Notes under the pieces: generated by a model
What the model was told of the DNA's origin: nothing
Databases searched by the model: none
Seen by the model: the letters and a program-made list of their open reading frames with translations, nothing else
In this document: positions 1 through 5,270 of the stretch, one piece after another
Position numbering within the stretch: the stretch's first letter is position 1
Layout: each line of letters begins with the position of its first letter
Assembly (NCBI GenBank): GCA_017651645.1
Contig: JAGCCO010000117.1
Span: 1 to 5,694, forward strand
DNA length: 5,694 nt
Origin: Bacteroidales bacterium
GTDB taxonomy: Bacteria; Bacteroidota; Bacteroidia; Bacteroidales; F082
Direction of reading: 5' to 3'
Translations under genes and position numbers: made by a program

Positions 1-436
1 CGTTCCCAATTCCGTTGAGACCATTGGCCTTATGGCGTTCGCCTTTTGCAAGAACCTGACATCGGTCGAGATGCCTTCGGTGTATTCTTTGGCTTCTGGG
101 GCGTTTACTTCTTGCGAAAACCTGAAAGAAATCAAGATGCCGGCCATGAAACATATCAACAGGACTTCTTTCGGCAATTGCACCAATCTGCAATCGATCG
201 AACTACCTGAAACTCTGGAGGAATTGACGGATTATGCTTTTAGGGACTGCACGTCCTTGACGTCAGTGACCTGCCATGCGACCACGCCACCCGTAACCAA
301 TTATCCTCCCCAGGCCAGTGACAACCCGTTTTTAGGCTGTCCTTTGCAAGAAATCAAAGTGCCATCAACAAGCGTGGACGCCTATAAATCCGCTTGGGGA
401 TGGAGTCAGTTTGCTGATATAATTGTAGGGTTCTAA
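1..436 (+). CDS. BspA-like leucine-rich-repeat surface protein, C-terminal fragment
   Basis: This is the 3' end of a gene that begins upstream. The frame is open from base 2, so the ATG at 32 is internal; 144 residues are visible. Residues 1-95 form about four LRR_5 (BspA-type) repeats of roughly 23 residues, each with an 'AF..C.NL..I..P' core: AFAFCKNLTSVEMP, AFTSCENLKEIKMP, SFGNCTNLQSIELP and AFRDCTSLTSV. The last repeat is followed by the cap usual for this family, with a TTPP stretch, 'NPFLGCPLQEIKVP' and an 'AYKSAWGWSQFADI' ending. Known family role: extracellular or outer-membrane proteins that bind host or matrix proteins or other cells. The ligand cannot be read from sequence. The natural-looking end suggests the stop at 434-436 is genuine. 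No sorting domain is fused in frame, but a sorting-domain fragment lies just downstream in another frame. Family assignment is firm; function is inferred. Confidence 0.9.
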   Translation, partial: VPNSVETIGLMAFAFCKNLTSVEMPSVYSLASGAFTSCENLKEIKMPAMKHINRTSFGNCTNLQSIELPETLEELTDYAFRDCTSLTSVTCHATTPPVTNYPPQASDNPFLGCPLQEIKVPSTSVDAYKSAWGWSQFADIIVGF

Positions 437-453
437 GAATAACCATTAAATAA

Positions 454-606
454 TTGAACAAAGAATACAACGCCCTCAGGCAGCTGGTGAAGACCGTGCG
501 CGATACGAATGAAATCAATGTGGCAGACTTGCCGCAAGGGGTTTATTTGGTGCGCATTGTGGATGCGGAGGGAATTATTTACACGAATAAGATAACGATA
601 CAATGA
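454..606 (+). pseudogene. Orphan T9SS type A sorting-domain (CTD) fragment
   Basis: Frame 1 is open between the stop at 451-453 and the TGA at 604-606 and encodes about 50 residues. It includes YNALRQLVKTV, then NEINVADLPQGVYLVRI, and ends TNKITIQ. This matches the second half of a type IX secretion C-terminal sorting domain ('YNALGQLVKT...L..GVYLVRI'), the signal that exports cargo across the outer membrane in Bacteroidota. The usual first strands, the signal peptide and any cargo body are absent. The only candidate start is a TTG at 454 with no signal sequence behind it, so independent export is implausible. It is not a read-through of the LRR gene, which ends 17 bases earlier in a different frame. 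Its stop overlaps the next start as ATGA, suggesting it once ended a gene in the same operon. The best reading is the remnant of a deleted or recombined cargo gene. A frameshifted assembly is the main alternative. Confidence 0.7.
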
Positions 607-1073
607 AAAACTTTAGATTTTACACCCTGCTTGCGCTCCTGCTTATGGCAGTATGCCAAGGGCTTCAAGCCCAAAAAACAGACGCGTTGAAATACTTCAA
701 CCTTGTTATGCCTGACAATTCCTTGGTCAGTTATGAATTAGGAAATGTTATCGAAATCCATTTTCAGGATTCTATCATGATGGTGAAAGATTTGAGTTTT
801 TACATGGGAGAAGGTGTCAAGTACTTTTTTTCGGAAGAAGACCTCACCGTATTAAATGAGCATTGGGGCGAAAACGATAGTTATGTCAGTGGCAACAGTT
901 TATATGTGAAAAGCCCAAGGAAAGGCTCCGTTGTCATTTCCGATATGACAGGGCGTGTTGTGTACAGTAGGTCAGCTTGCAAGGGATGTGTCATTGACTT
1001 GTCTGTCCTTTCGCCAAACACTATGTATGTCATCAAGGTAAACGACCAAACCATTAGATTTGTAAGAAGATGA
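603..1073 (+). CDS. Small secreted protein with T9SS sorting-like C-terminus
   Basis: A 156-residue protein. Residues 1-23 are a signal peptide (basic start, core FYTLLALLLMAV, likely cleavage after LQA). Residues 30-62 carry a pattern common in short Bacteroidales secreted proteins, 'a hydrophobic strand, a polar turn (PDNSLVSY), then ELGNVIEIHF'. A weaker copy follows at about 64-77 (LSFYMGEGVKYFF). Residues 97-156 look like a T9SS type A sorting domain: SLYVKSP, then VVISDMTGRVVYS, IDLSVLSPNTMYVIKVN and a basic end (RFVRR). A Cys pair at 126/129 within it is unusual. The expected route is Sec export, then the outer-membrane T9SS translocon, ending released or attached to surface polysaccharide. 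The start ATG overlaps the stop of the upstream remnant (ATGA), and its own TGA overlaps the next ATG, which implies translational coupling. There is no catalytic motif and specific function is unknown. Confidence 0.8.
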   Translation: MKNFRFYTLLALLLMAVCQGLQAQKTDALKYFNLVMPDNSLVSYELGNVIEIHFQDSIMMVKDLSFYMGEGVKYFFSEEDLTVLNEHWGENDSYVSGNSLYVKSPRKGSVVISDMTGRVVYSRSACKGCVIDLSVLSPNTMYVIKVNDQTIRFVRR

Positions 1074-1930
1074 AAAAGATATTGCTTTTCGTGGCCTTTA
1101 TGCTTGTAGGCTTTTTGGGGGTTGGCCAAAACAACAGTTCGTATATCATTAAGTTTAAGACGCAAAACGATAGTGTTTGTTTTAATACGCAAAACGTCTC
1201 TGGGATTCGAATTGATGCTTTTGGACAGGAATTGATTCATGATAACGGAACGGAATGGACAGCGTTGGAGGAATTAGATACTGTTTATGTATATAGAACC
1301 GAAAATGCTCCCGATTGGATTGACCTCGGCCTGCCGAGTGGTTTGCTTTGGGCAACTCACAATGTGGGTGCCAACGCTCCTGAAGAATACGGCGATTACT
1401 TTGCATGGGCAGAAACCAGTCCAAAGAGTGTTTATGATTGGGAGACTTACTTGTATAGTTGCAATCATAACTACTGGTCATTCACAAAATATTGCTATGA
1501 ATTCACATCAGGATGCAATGGCTACACCGATACTCTGACCATCCTTCAGCCAGGTGATGATGCTGCTACGATGAATTGGGGTGATGGTGCCCGAACACCC
1601 ACAGTGGAAGAGTGGCGGGAATTGCGAGACCATTGCACTTGGGTTTGGACAACGCTGAATGGTGTGAACGGGTCGCTTTTCACAGGTCCTAATGGTAACA
1701 CGCTTTTTCTGCCTGCTTGTTGTAGGTACAATGAAGAGGGTCTCTACGGTTGGGAAGGTCAGGAGGGCTGGTATTGGTCGAGTTCTCTCTATCAGGAGTT
1801 GTTCGAAGTTGATATAGCATACGATTTCTATATCGGCTATATTCCTGATTTCGGCAATGGTTGGGCAGATTCGGACAGAGCTGTGCGTAATCATGGTTTG
1901 TGTGTCCGTGCAGTGCGTTCCGCAAAGTAA
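1070..1930 (+). CDS. Secreted FISUMP-domain protein 1
   Basis: A 286-residue protein. Residues 1-20 are a signal peptide (MKKILLFVAFMLVGFLGVGQ) with no lipobox. Residues 24-76 form a beta-rich module (YIIKFKTQNDSVCF, then LDTVYVYR) resembling in layout the N-terminal part of the preceding protein. Residues 84-286 are a FISUMP-type domain (TIGR02145-like). Hallmarks are DLGLPSGLLWA at 85, YGDYFAWAETSPK at 107, RTPTVEEWREL at 175, LFLPA at 212, WYWSSS at 234 and the closing CVRAVRSAK. The family is a large extracellular group of unknown function, named from its expansion in Fibrobacter succinogenes. A surface-binding role is inference. The start is fixed by the ATGA overlap with the upstream stop and by the signal peptide. 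It is paralogous to the gene at 2614. There is no C-terminal sorting domain, so after Sec export it is periplasmic or leaves by another route. Confidence 0.85.
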   Translation: MKKILLFVAFMLVGFLGVGQNNSSYIIKFKTQNDSVCFNTQNVSGIRIDAFGQELIHDNGTEWTALEELDTVYVYRTENAPDWIDLGLPSGLLWATHNVGANAPEEYGDYFAWAETSPKSVYDWETYLYSCNHNYWSFTKYCYEFTSGCNGYTDTLTILQPGDDAATMNWGDGARTPTVEEWRELRDHCTWVWTTLNGVNGSLFTGPNGNTLFLPACCRYNEEGLYGWEGQEGWYWSSSLYQELFEVDIAYDFYIGYIPDFGNGWADSDRAVRNHGLCVRAVRSAK

Positions 1931-1984
1931 ACACGACCTTTGTCAACGATATATTGAACTGAATTATAAATGAATACATTAGCA

Positions 1985-2617
1985 ATGAAAAAGACATTAT
2001 TAATCATTATTGGATCAATCTTATTTGTCGGATTTTTCGCCTCTTGCTCCGCCAACAGAGGTTTTGTATCGAATGTGACAAGAGATGACATACAACAAAT
2101 GGCTCAATTCGAAATGTATGCCCATTTTGGTCGCGTTGAGAATGGCATCAGTATTATTGACAATGATTCGGTGACAAATGTAGCCAAATCACTCTTCGCA
2201 ACAGAATTGGCTAATGATAAAACCCTTCCCGTGACAGAAATCATCGTTATCTCTGACAGCATCGTTTATGATAAAGTTCAAGATGAAATCCATTGGTTGA
2301 GGATTTTTATTGACAACAATGTACCTGTCAAAGAGATTGAAATCCCACCTACAATCGATTCCATTCTTTGCTCACGAAACGAGCGTTTTGGATTACTTGT
2401 TCACAATGCGGGCTTTTCTTGTCCCGATGGCGAACTCAAAATTGGGAATAATATGTTCACCGCTTGCGAAGGTTCTACCAGAAGCGCCATCTTCATTGTT
2501 GACAGCAAATTCAAAAACTTGGCTTATGTGGCTACTTCAAACCGAAAGAGCGACCCTCTGAAAGCAGAAACCTACCGAAAGCAAATGAAGGACTTACTGA
2601 AAAAGTATAAAAAATGA
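1985..2617 (+). CDS. Hypothetical lipoprotein
   Basis: From the ATG at 1985 this is a 210-residue protein. An in-frame ATG at 1970 would add MNTLA. I prefer 1985 because it gives a textbook lipoprotein signal, MKKTLLIIIGSILFVGFFAS followed by Cys21. There is no clear ribosome-binding site before either start, which is normal in this phylum. I do not recognise the family. The mature part is mixed alpha/beta with two hydrophobic strands (TEIIVISDSIVY at about 84-95 and AIFIVD at 168-173), a Cys-containing middle (C129, C146, C161) around HNAGFSCPDGELKIGNN, and a lysine-rich tail (MKDLLKKYKK). No catalytic signature is visible. Location is a membrane lipoprotein, inner or outer leaflet unknown. 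It looks more AT-rich than the following gene. Its TGA overlaps the next ATG (ATGA), so it is probably translated together with the FISUMP lipoprotein and may act with it. The 54-base gap from the upstream FISUMP gene holds no obvious terminator. Confidence 0.75.
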   Translation: MKKTLLIIIGSILFVGFFASCSANRGFVSNVTRDDIQQMAQFEMYAHFGRVENGISIIDNDSVTNVAKSLFATELANDKTLPVTEIIVISDSIVYDKVQDEIHWLRIFIDNNVPVKEIEIPPTIDSILCSRNERFGLLVHNAGFSCPDGELKIGNNMFTACEGSTRSAIFIVDSKFKNLAYVATSNRKSDPLKAETYRKQMKDLLKKYKK

Positions 2618-3351
2618 AAGCAACAAGATTTTACACACTGCTTGCGCTGCTGCTGATTTTTGCCGCAGGCTGCACAAAACCCGATGAGCCTAACAATGGC
2701 GGCGACAACAACGGGGGAGATAACGGAGGAGGTAATAATGGCGGGGGCACGACACCAGTCATGGAGAGTGTCGACCTCGGGCTGCCGAGCGGCACGCTGT
2801 GGGCCACCTGCAATGTGGGCGCCGAAACGCCTGAAGGGTATGGCGACTACTTCGCTTGGGCCGAAACCAGCCCCAAAGACCACTATTATTGGAATACTTA
2901 CCGATACTGCAAGGGGCTGATAGGAACCCTCACCAAATACTGCAACGTGGCGACCTTCGGCTACAACGGCTTCACCGACGACCTGACCGTATTACAGCCC
3001 GATGATGACGCGGCCACCGTAAATTGGGGAAGCGACTGGCGTACGCCAGATTTGGAGCAATGGGAAGAGCTGATCAACAACACGACTTACGAATGGGTGA
3101 GACAAAACGAGGTGTGGGGATTGGCCTTCCATGGGAATGGACAGAACCTCTTTCTGCCCGCCGGTGGCTATTTCGACATACGCGGTCATACTGAACTTGG
3201 GGAATGCGGCTATTATTGGTCGAATTCGCTTTGTGCTGACGACCCGGTCTATGCGAATTATTTCATCGTCAACACGAATGGCGCCTTTACCAGCGACTTT
3301 TATAGACGCTGTTGCGGTTTCTCTGTCAGGGCTGTGCGTTCTGCAAAGTGA
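2614..3351 (+). CDS. FISUMP-domain lipoprotein 2
   Basis: A 245-residue protein. Residues 1-19 are a lipoprotein signal (core FYTLLALLLIF) with lipobox FAAG before Cys20. Residues 27-45 are a flexible Asn/Gly/Asp linker, which suggests a domain held away from the membrane. Residues 53-245 are a FISUMP-type domain: DLGLPSGTLWA at 54, YGDYFAWAETSPK at 76, WRTPDLEQWEEL at 142, LFLPAGG at 179, YYWSNS at 200 and GFSVRAVRSAK at the end. Like the gene at 1070 it has a conserved N-terminal block and the terminal VRAVRSAK, with most divergence between about 185 and 235. Differences in delivery are clear: this copy is lipid-anchored with a linker, the other has a cleavable signal and a beta-rich N-module. 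The start overlaps the upstream stop (ATGA), and a probable terminator lies 36 bases downstream. It looks more GC-rich than its upstream partner. Surface display is likely; ligand and function are unknown. Confidence 0.88.
   Translation: MKATRFYTLLALLLIFAAGCTKPDEPNNGGDNNGGDNGGGNNGGGTTPVMESVDLGLPSGTLWATCNVGAETPEGYGDYFAWAETSPKDHYYWNTYRYCKGLIGTLTKYCNVATFGYNGFTDDLTVLQPDDDAATVNWGSDWRTPDLEQWEELINNTTYEWVRQNEVWGLAFHGNGQNLFLPAGGYFDIRGHTELGECGYYWSNSLCADDPVYANYFIVNTNGAFTSDFYRRCCGFSVRAVRSAK
2692..2748 (+). repeat. Asn/Gly/Asp linker microrepeat
   Basis: Fifty-seven bases encode NNGGDNNGGDNGGGNNGGG, with the unit NNGGD twice in tandem and two degenerate copies. It sits directly after the lipidated Cys20 region and before the FISUMP domain. 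This placement is typical of a flexible tether in surface lipoproteins. The near-repetitive codons could allow length change by slippage or recombination (inference). Confidence 0.75.
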
Positions 3352-3387
3352 ATACGGCCATGCCGAATGACGTTTGTACTGATGACC

Positions 3388-3456
3388 AAAGCCATCGAGA
3401 ACTTGGGCTTCCTTATGGGCGACAAGGGGGAACTTGGGAGATCGGTGGCTTTTTTT
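3388..3456 (+). terminator. Probable intrinsic terminator after the FISUMP operon
   Basis: AAAGCCATCGA (3388-3398) pairs with TCGGTGGCTTT (3442-3452) in an 11-bp stem with one T-G wobble. A run of seven T lies at 3450-3456. The 43-base loop can fold further: CTTCCTT (3408-3414) pairs with AAGGGGG (3424-3430) with wobbles. Together this is a branched hairpin ending in a U-tract, placed 36 bases after the FISUMP stop. The long loop makes it less classical than a short GC hairpin, so confidence is moderate. Confidence 0.6.
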
Positions 3457-3722
3457 CGTTATCTGTATTTACGTGCTATCGTGCTTACGTACTTACGAAG
3501 TGGGACTTAGACTTCCCTGCCGCTGAGCGGTACCCCCTTAGGGGGAAGTTGAGAGTTTAGAGTTGGGGGGCCAGATGCCGAGTCCCAGGGGTTGAAACCC
3601 CTGGTTGTGGTCGGGACACCCCTTCGGGGTTATTAGGACTTCTAAAACCAATAATAAAGTAAAGGATGCGTCGTTATTAGGAAGATGAGTATTTATAACA
3701 AACAAAATCATAGACAATTATC
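3457..3722. other. Non-coding intergenic region with hairpin-rich block and AT-rich leader
   Basis: No open frame here has a start, a signal or recognisable protein features. The first part holds imperfect repeats TTACGTGCT (3469-3477) and TTACGTACT (3485-3493), 16 bases apart. The middle is a GC-rich cluster of short hairpins (3511-3630). From about 3640 the sequence turns AT-rich and forms the leader of the outer-membrane gene at 3723. A 10-base direct repeat, GTTATTAGGA, occurs at 3629-3638 and 3672-3681. I looked for the Bacteroidetes promoter pattern (TTG at about -33, TAnnTTTG at about -7) upstream of 3723 and found no convincing match, so promoter position is unresolved. Confidence 0.6.
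3511..3630. repeat. Cluster of short inverted repeats, probable intergenic repeat element
   Basis: Four stems lie within 120 bases. ACTTCCC (3511-3517) pairs with GGGAAGT (3543-3549) and encloses CCGC-TGA-GCGG (3520-3530). The alternative CCCCC-TTA-GGGGG (3533-3545) overlaps the outer stem. CCAGGGGT-TGAA-ACCCCTGG (3585-3604) is a perfect 8-bp stem. ACCCC-TTC-GGGGT (3618-3630) follows. GTCCC (3582-3586) can also pair with GGGAC (3613-3617) around the third hairpin. None has a T-run after it, so these are not classical terminators. The density of small GC hairpins between genes resembles REP-like or other dispersed intergenic repeats. Multicopy status is inferred and cannot be shown from one window. 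Confidence 0.5.
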
Positions 3723-4427
3723 ATGAGAAAAGGCTTTTATCTGCTGGCGTTGCTGCTATTGTCTTGCATGGCATTCGCCCAAACCAACCTCCCATTCACT
3801 TCCTTGAAGCCTATCAACAAAGACAAAATAGTACTTCATCTCGGCTATGAAAAGCAGCCGGAAAGCGGTCTGCATAACGAGGCACCCAAAATATGCCTCA
3901 GTGCGGGGTATGGTTTTACCAATTGGTGTGTGGCGGGCTTTTATGCTGATTTCGGTAGGGACTTTATGTCCTATCGTGCGTTAGGACTCACTGGAAGAGA
4001 TGAGAATGGCGAGCCTATTGATGTGTATTGGCTTGAATACCACAGCAACTATCTTGCATACGGTGCTCACGCGGAATTGCACCCTGTCGCTCTGCTGCTG
4101 CCGAATTTCTACTTCTTGGATGTTTATGCCTTGGTTCGTGCTGGTTTGCACCATTATTTTTGCAGTGTCGTAAGCGAAACTGGCTACGATGAATCCCATA
4201 TAACTGAGACGGGGGATTTGAAAAACTCCGCCATACCTTATCTTGCTGGAGGCTGGGGCGTGGCCATCAATCCCTCCAAGTATTTTGGCTTTTTCTATGA
4301 AAGGACATACAACTCGCTTACTGATCATCACTTGGTGGCTTCCTCTTCTCTCAGACATCATTTGTACCAACGTTTGGGTCTCAACATCCGTTTTGGCGGA
4401 CCTAAGAAATGGCAAAACCAGCAATAA
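3723..4427 (+). CDS. Outer-membrane beta-barrel-like protein, paralog 1
   Basis: A 234-residue protein. Residues 1-19 are a signal peptide with likely cleavage AFA|Q20. C15 within LLLSC gives a weak lipobox-like alternative. The mature protein starts with TNLPFTSLKP and then shows alternating aromatic/hydrophobic strands separated by polar loops, as in small outer-membrane beta-barrels. Examples are CLSAGYGFTNWCVAGFYADFG (58-78), the stretch around YGAHAELHPVALLLPNFYF (113-131) with DVYALVRAGLHHYF, and YLAGGWGVAINPSKYFGFFYE (173-193). The tail RLGLNIRFGGPKKWQNQQ combines a final strand with a short polar extension. Family and cargo are unknown, and there are no enzyme motifs. It is followed after 51 bases by a paralog with the same N-terminus, core and C-terminus, so the pair arose by tandem duplication and is probably one transcript. 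The start is supported by the signal peptide and by the shared ATTATCATGAGAAAA context at both starts. Confidence 0.78.
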   Translation: MRKGFYLLALLLLSCMAFAQTNLPFTSLKPINKDKIVLHLGYEKQPESGLHNEAPKICLSAGYGFTNWCVAGFYADFGRDFMSYRALGLTGRDENGEPIDVYWLEYHSNYLAYGAHAELHPVALLLPNFYFLDVYALVRAGLHHYFCSVVSETGYDESHITETGDLKNSAIPYLAGGWGVAINPSKYFGFFYERTYNSLTDHHLVASSSLRHHLYQRLGLNIRFGGPKKWQNQQ

Positions 4428-4478
4428 AACCGAAACACCATCGTTATCCAACCACTATAAAACAAACCGCATATTATC

Positions 4479-5171
4479 ATGAGAAAAAGCGTTTTCATTT
4501 TGGCTTTCATGTTGTCGTGCAGCATGGCTTTCGCGCAAACCAACCTCCCATTCACCTCGTTGAAGCCTTTCAACAAAGGCAATTTCAAAATTGATGTGAG
4601 TTATTCGCGTATGATGCAGAAATACCCTTTGTCTGACTATCCTGACTTCCGCGTTGGCGTAGGCTATGGCATTACCGATTGGTGCGTGGTGGGAGCCTTC
4701 GGCAGTTTCGGCACACATGAAAGTTTGATGATGATTGGTGGAGGATATAGCATTCAAGGTATGGATACTATTTACGACCCTGTCGTTTTTGATGGGAAAC
4801 AAATCGAACGTTACTATCATTACGGCATCCATACGGAACTGCATCCTCTGACACTTTTGCTGCCCAACTTTTATTTTATCGACGTGTATTGTCGTGGCGA
4901 ATTGGGTATGAGAACCGTAACGGAGCAGTATAAACCTGATTACGACGGTCCTTTTACCGACCCTGTCCGCAACGATTTTCTTTACGGCGGTAGCGTTGGC
5001 TTAGCCATCAATCCGTCGAAGTATTTCGGCATCTTTTATGAAATGGCATACGACAACCTCAATAAAGAATACGATCCCAAAACTGGCGAAACGAAGGCCA
5101 AGGCCATCCACCGCTGGGGTTTCAACGTTCGATTCCCTGGGCCGAAGAAATGGCAAAATTCAAAACAATGA
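4479..5171 (+). CDS. Outer-membrane beta-barrel-like protein, paralog 2
   Basis: A 230-residue paralog of the gene at 3723. Residues 1-19 are a signal peptide ending MAFA before Q20, with C14 in MLSC again giving a weak lipobox look. Blocks shared with paralog 1 are TNLPFTSLKP (21-30), GYGITDWCVVG with FG (62-77), YGIHTELHPLTLLLPNFYF (115-133) with IDVY, GLAINPSKYFGIFYE (174-188) and the tail FPGPKKWQN (219-227). Divergence is concentrated between blocks: residues 31-58, 78-112 and 140-170 differ in sequence and length. In a barrel these would be surface loops and neighbouring strands. Expected location is the outer membrane after Sec export; substrate or ligand is unknown. It lies 51 bases after paralog 1 with no terminator seen between. 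A 17-base-arm inverted repeat begins right after its stop and may mark the transcript end. Confidence 0.78.
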   Translation: MRKSVFILAFMLSCSMAFAQTNLPFTSLKPFNKGNFKIDVSYSRMMQKYPLSDYPDFRVGVGYGITDWCVVGAFGSFGTHESLMMIGGGYSIQGMDTIYDPVVFDGKQIERYYHYGIHTELHPLTLLLPNFYFIDVYCRGELGMRTVTEQYKPDYDGPFTDPVRNDFLYGGSVGLAINPSKYFGIFYEMAYDNLNKEYDPKTGETKAKAIHRWGFNVRFPGPKKWQNSKQ

Positions 5172-5250
5172 CTAATGACCATGACCACTTTTACCAAGAT
5201 ATGAAGCTTCAATTTGTCATAAAGTGGTCATTGTCATGTTCACAAGTCAT
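5168..5250. promoter_or_regulatory. Inverted repeat with ATGAC/GTCAT pentamer cluster upstream of the DUF4249-like gene
   Basis: Arms ATGACCATGACCACTTT (5175-5191) and AAAGTGGTCATTGTCAT (5221-5237) are reverse complements with one mismatch (5180/5232) and a 29-base loop. The loop contains the palindrome TGAAGCTTCA (5202-5211). The pentamer ATGAC occurs forward at 5168, 5175 and 5181, and in reverse (GTCAT) at 5216, 5227, 5233 and 5246. The site lies between the stop of the barrel gene and the ATG at 5271. No T-run follows, so a classical intrinsic terminator is unlikely. A protein-binding operator, an mRNA 3'-end stabilising stem or a small mobile repeat are all possible. The structure is directly visible; its function is inference. 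Confidence 0.55.
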
Positions 5251-5270
5251 AGTAAAAAAGATTTCAACTT

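Noticed and set aside
881..1240. Minus-strand open frame over the 603 and 1070 genes
   Set aside because: It is antisense to two well-supported exported-protein genes, has no signal or family motifs, and spans their ATGA junction.
1508..1997. Minus-strand open frames over the FISUMP 1 gene end
   Set aside because: They are antisense to a strongly supported FISUMP domain and show no recognisable protein features.
1070..3351. FISUMP domains as targets of a diversity-generating retroelement
   Set aside because: The conserved closing block could suit a variable-domain scaffold, but there is no reverse transcriptase, no template repeat and no adenine-biased substitution pattern between the two copies in this window.
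3312..3560. Plus-strand frame overlapping the FISUMP 2 end and the intergenic region
   Set aside because: It runs through the probable terminator and hairpin block, has no signal, domain or good start context, and its composition follows the repeats.
3585..3630. The CCAGGGGT/ACCCCTGG and ACCCC/GGGGT hairpins as intrinsic terminators
   Set aside because: Neither stem is followed by a T-run on either strand, and a better terminator candidate lies at 3388-3456.
3981..4451. Minus-strand open frame over barrel paralog 1
   Set aside because: It is antisense to a gene with a signal peptide and a close tandem paralog, so it is a shadow frame.
5209..5216. TCAATTTG as a Bacteroidetes -7 promoter element for the gene at 5271
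   Set aside because: It differs from TAnnTTTG at the second base and no TTG lies at the expected upstream distance, so it is not supported.
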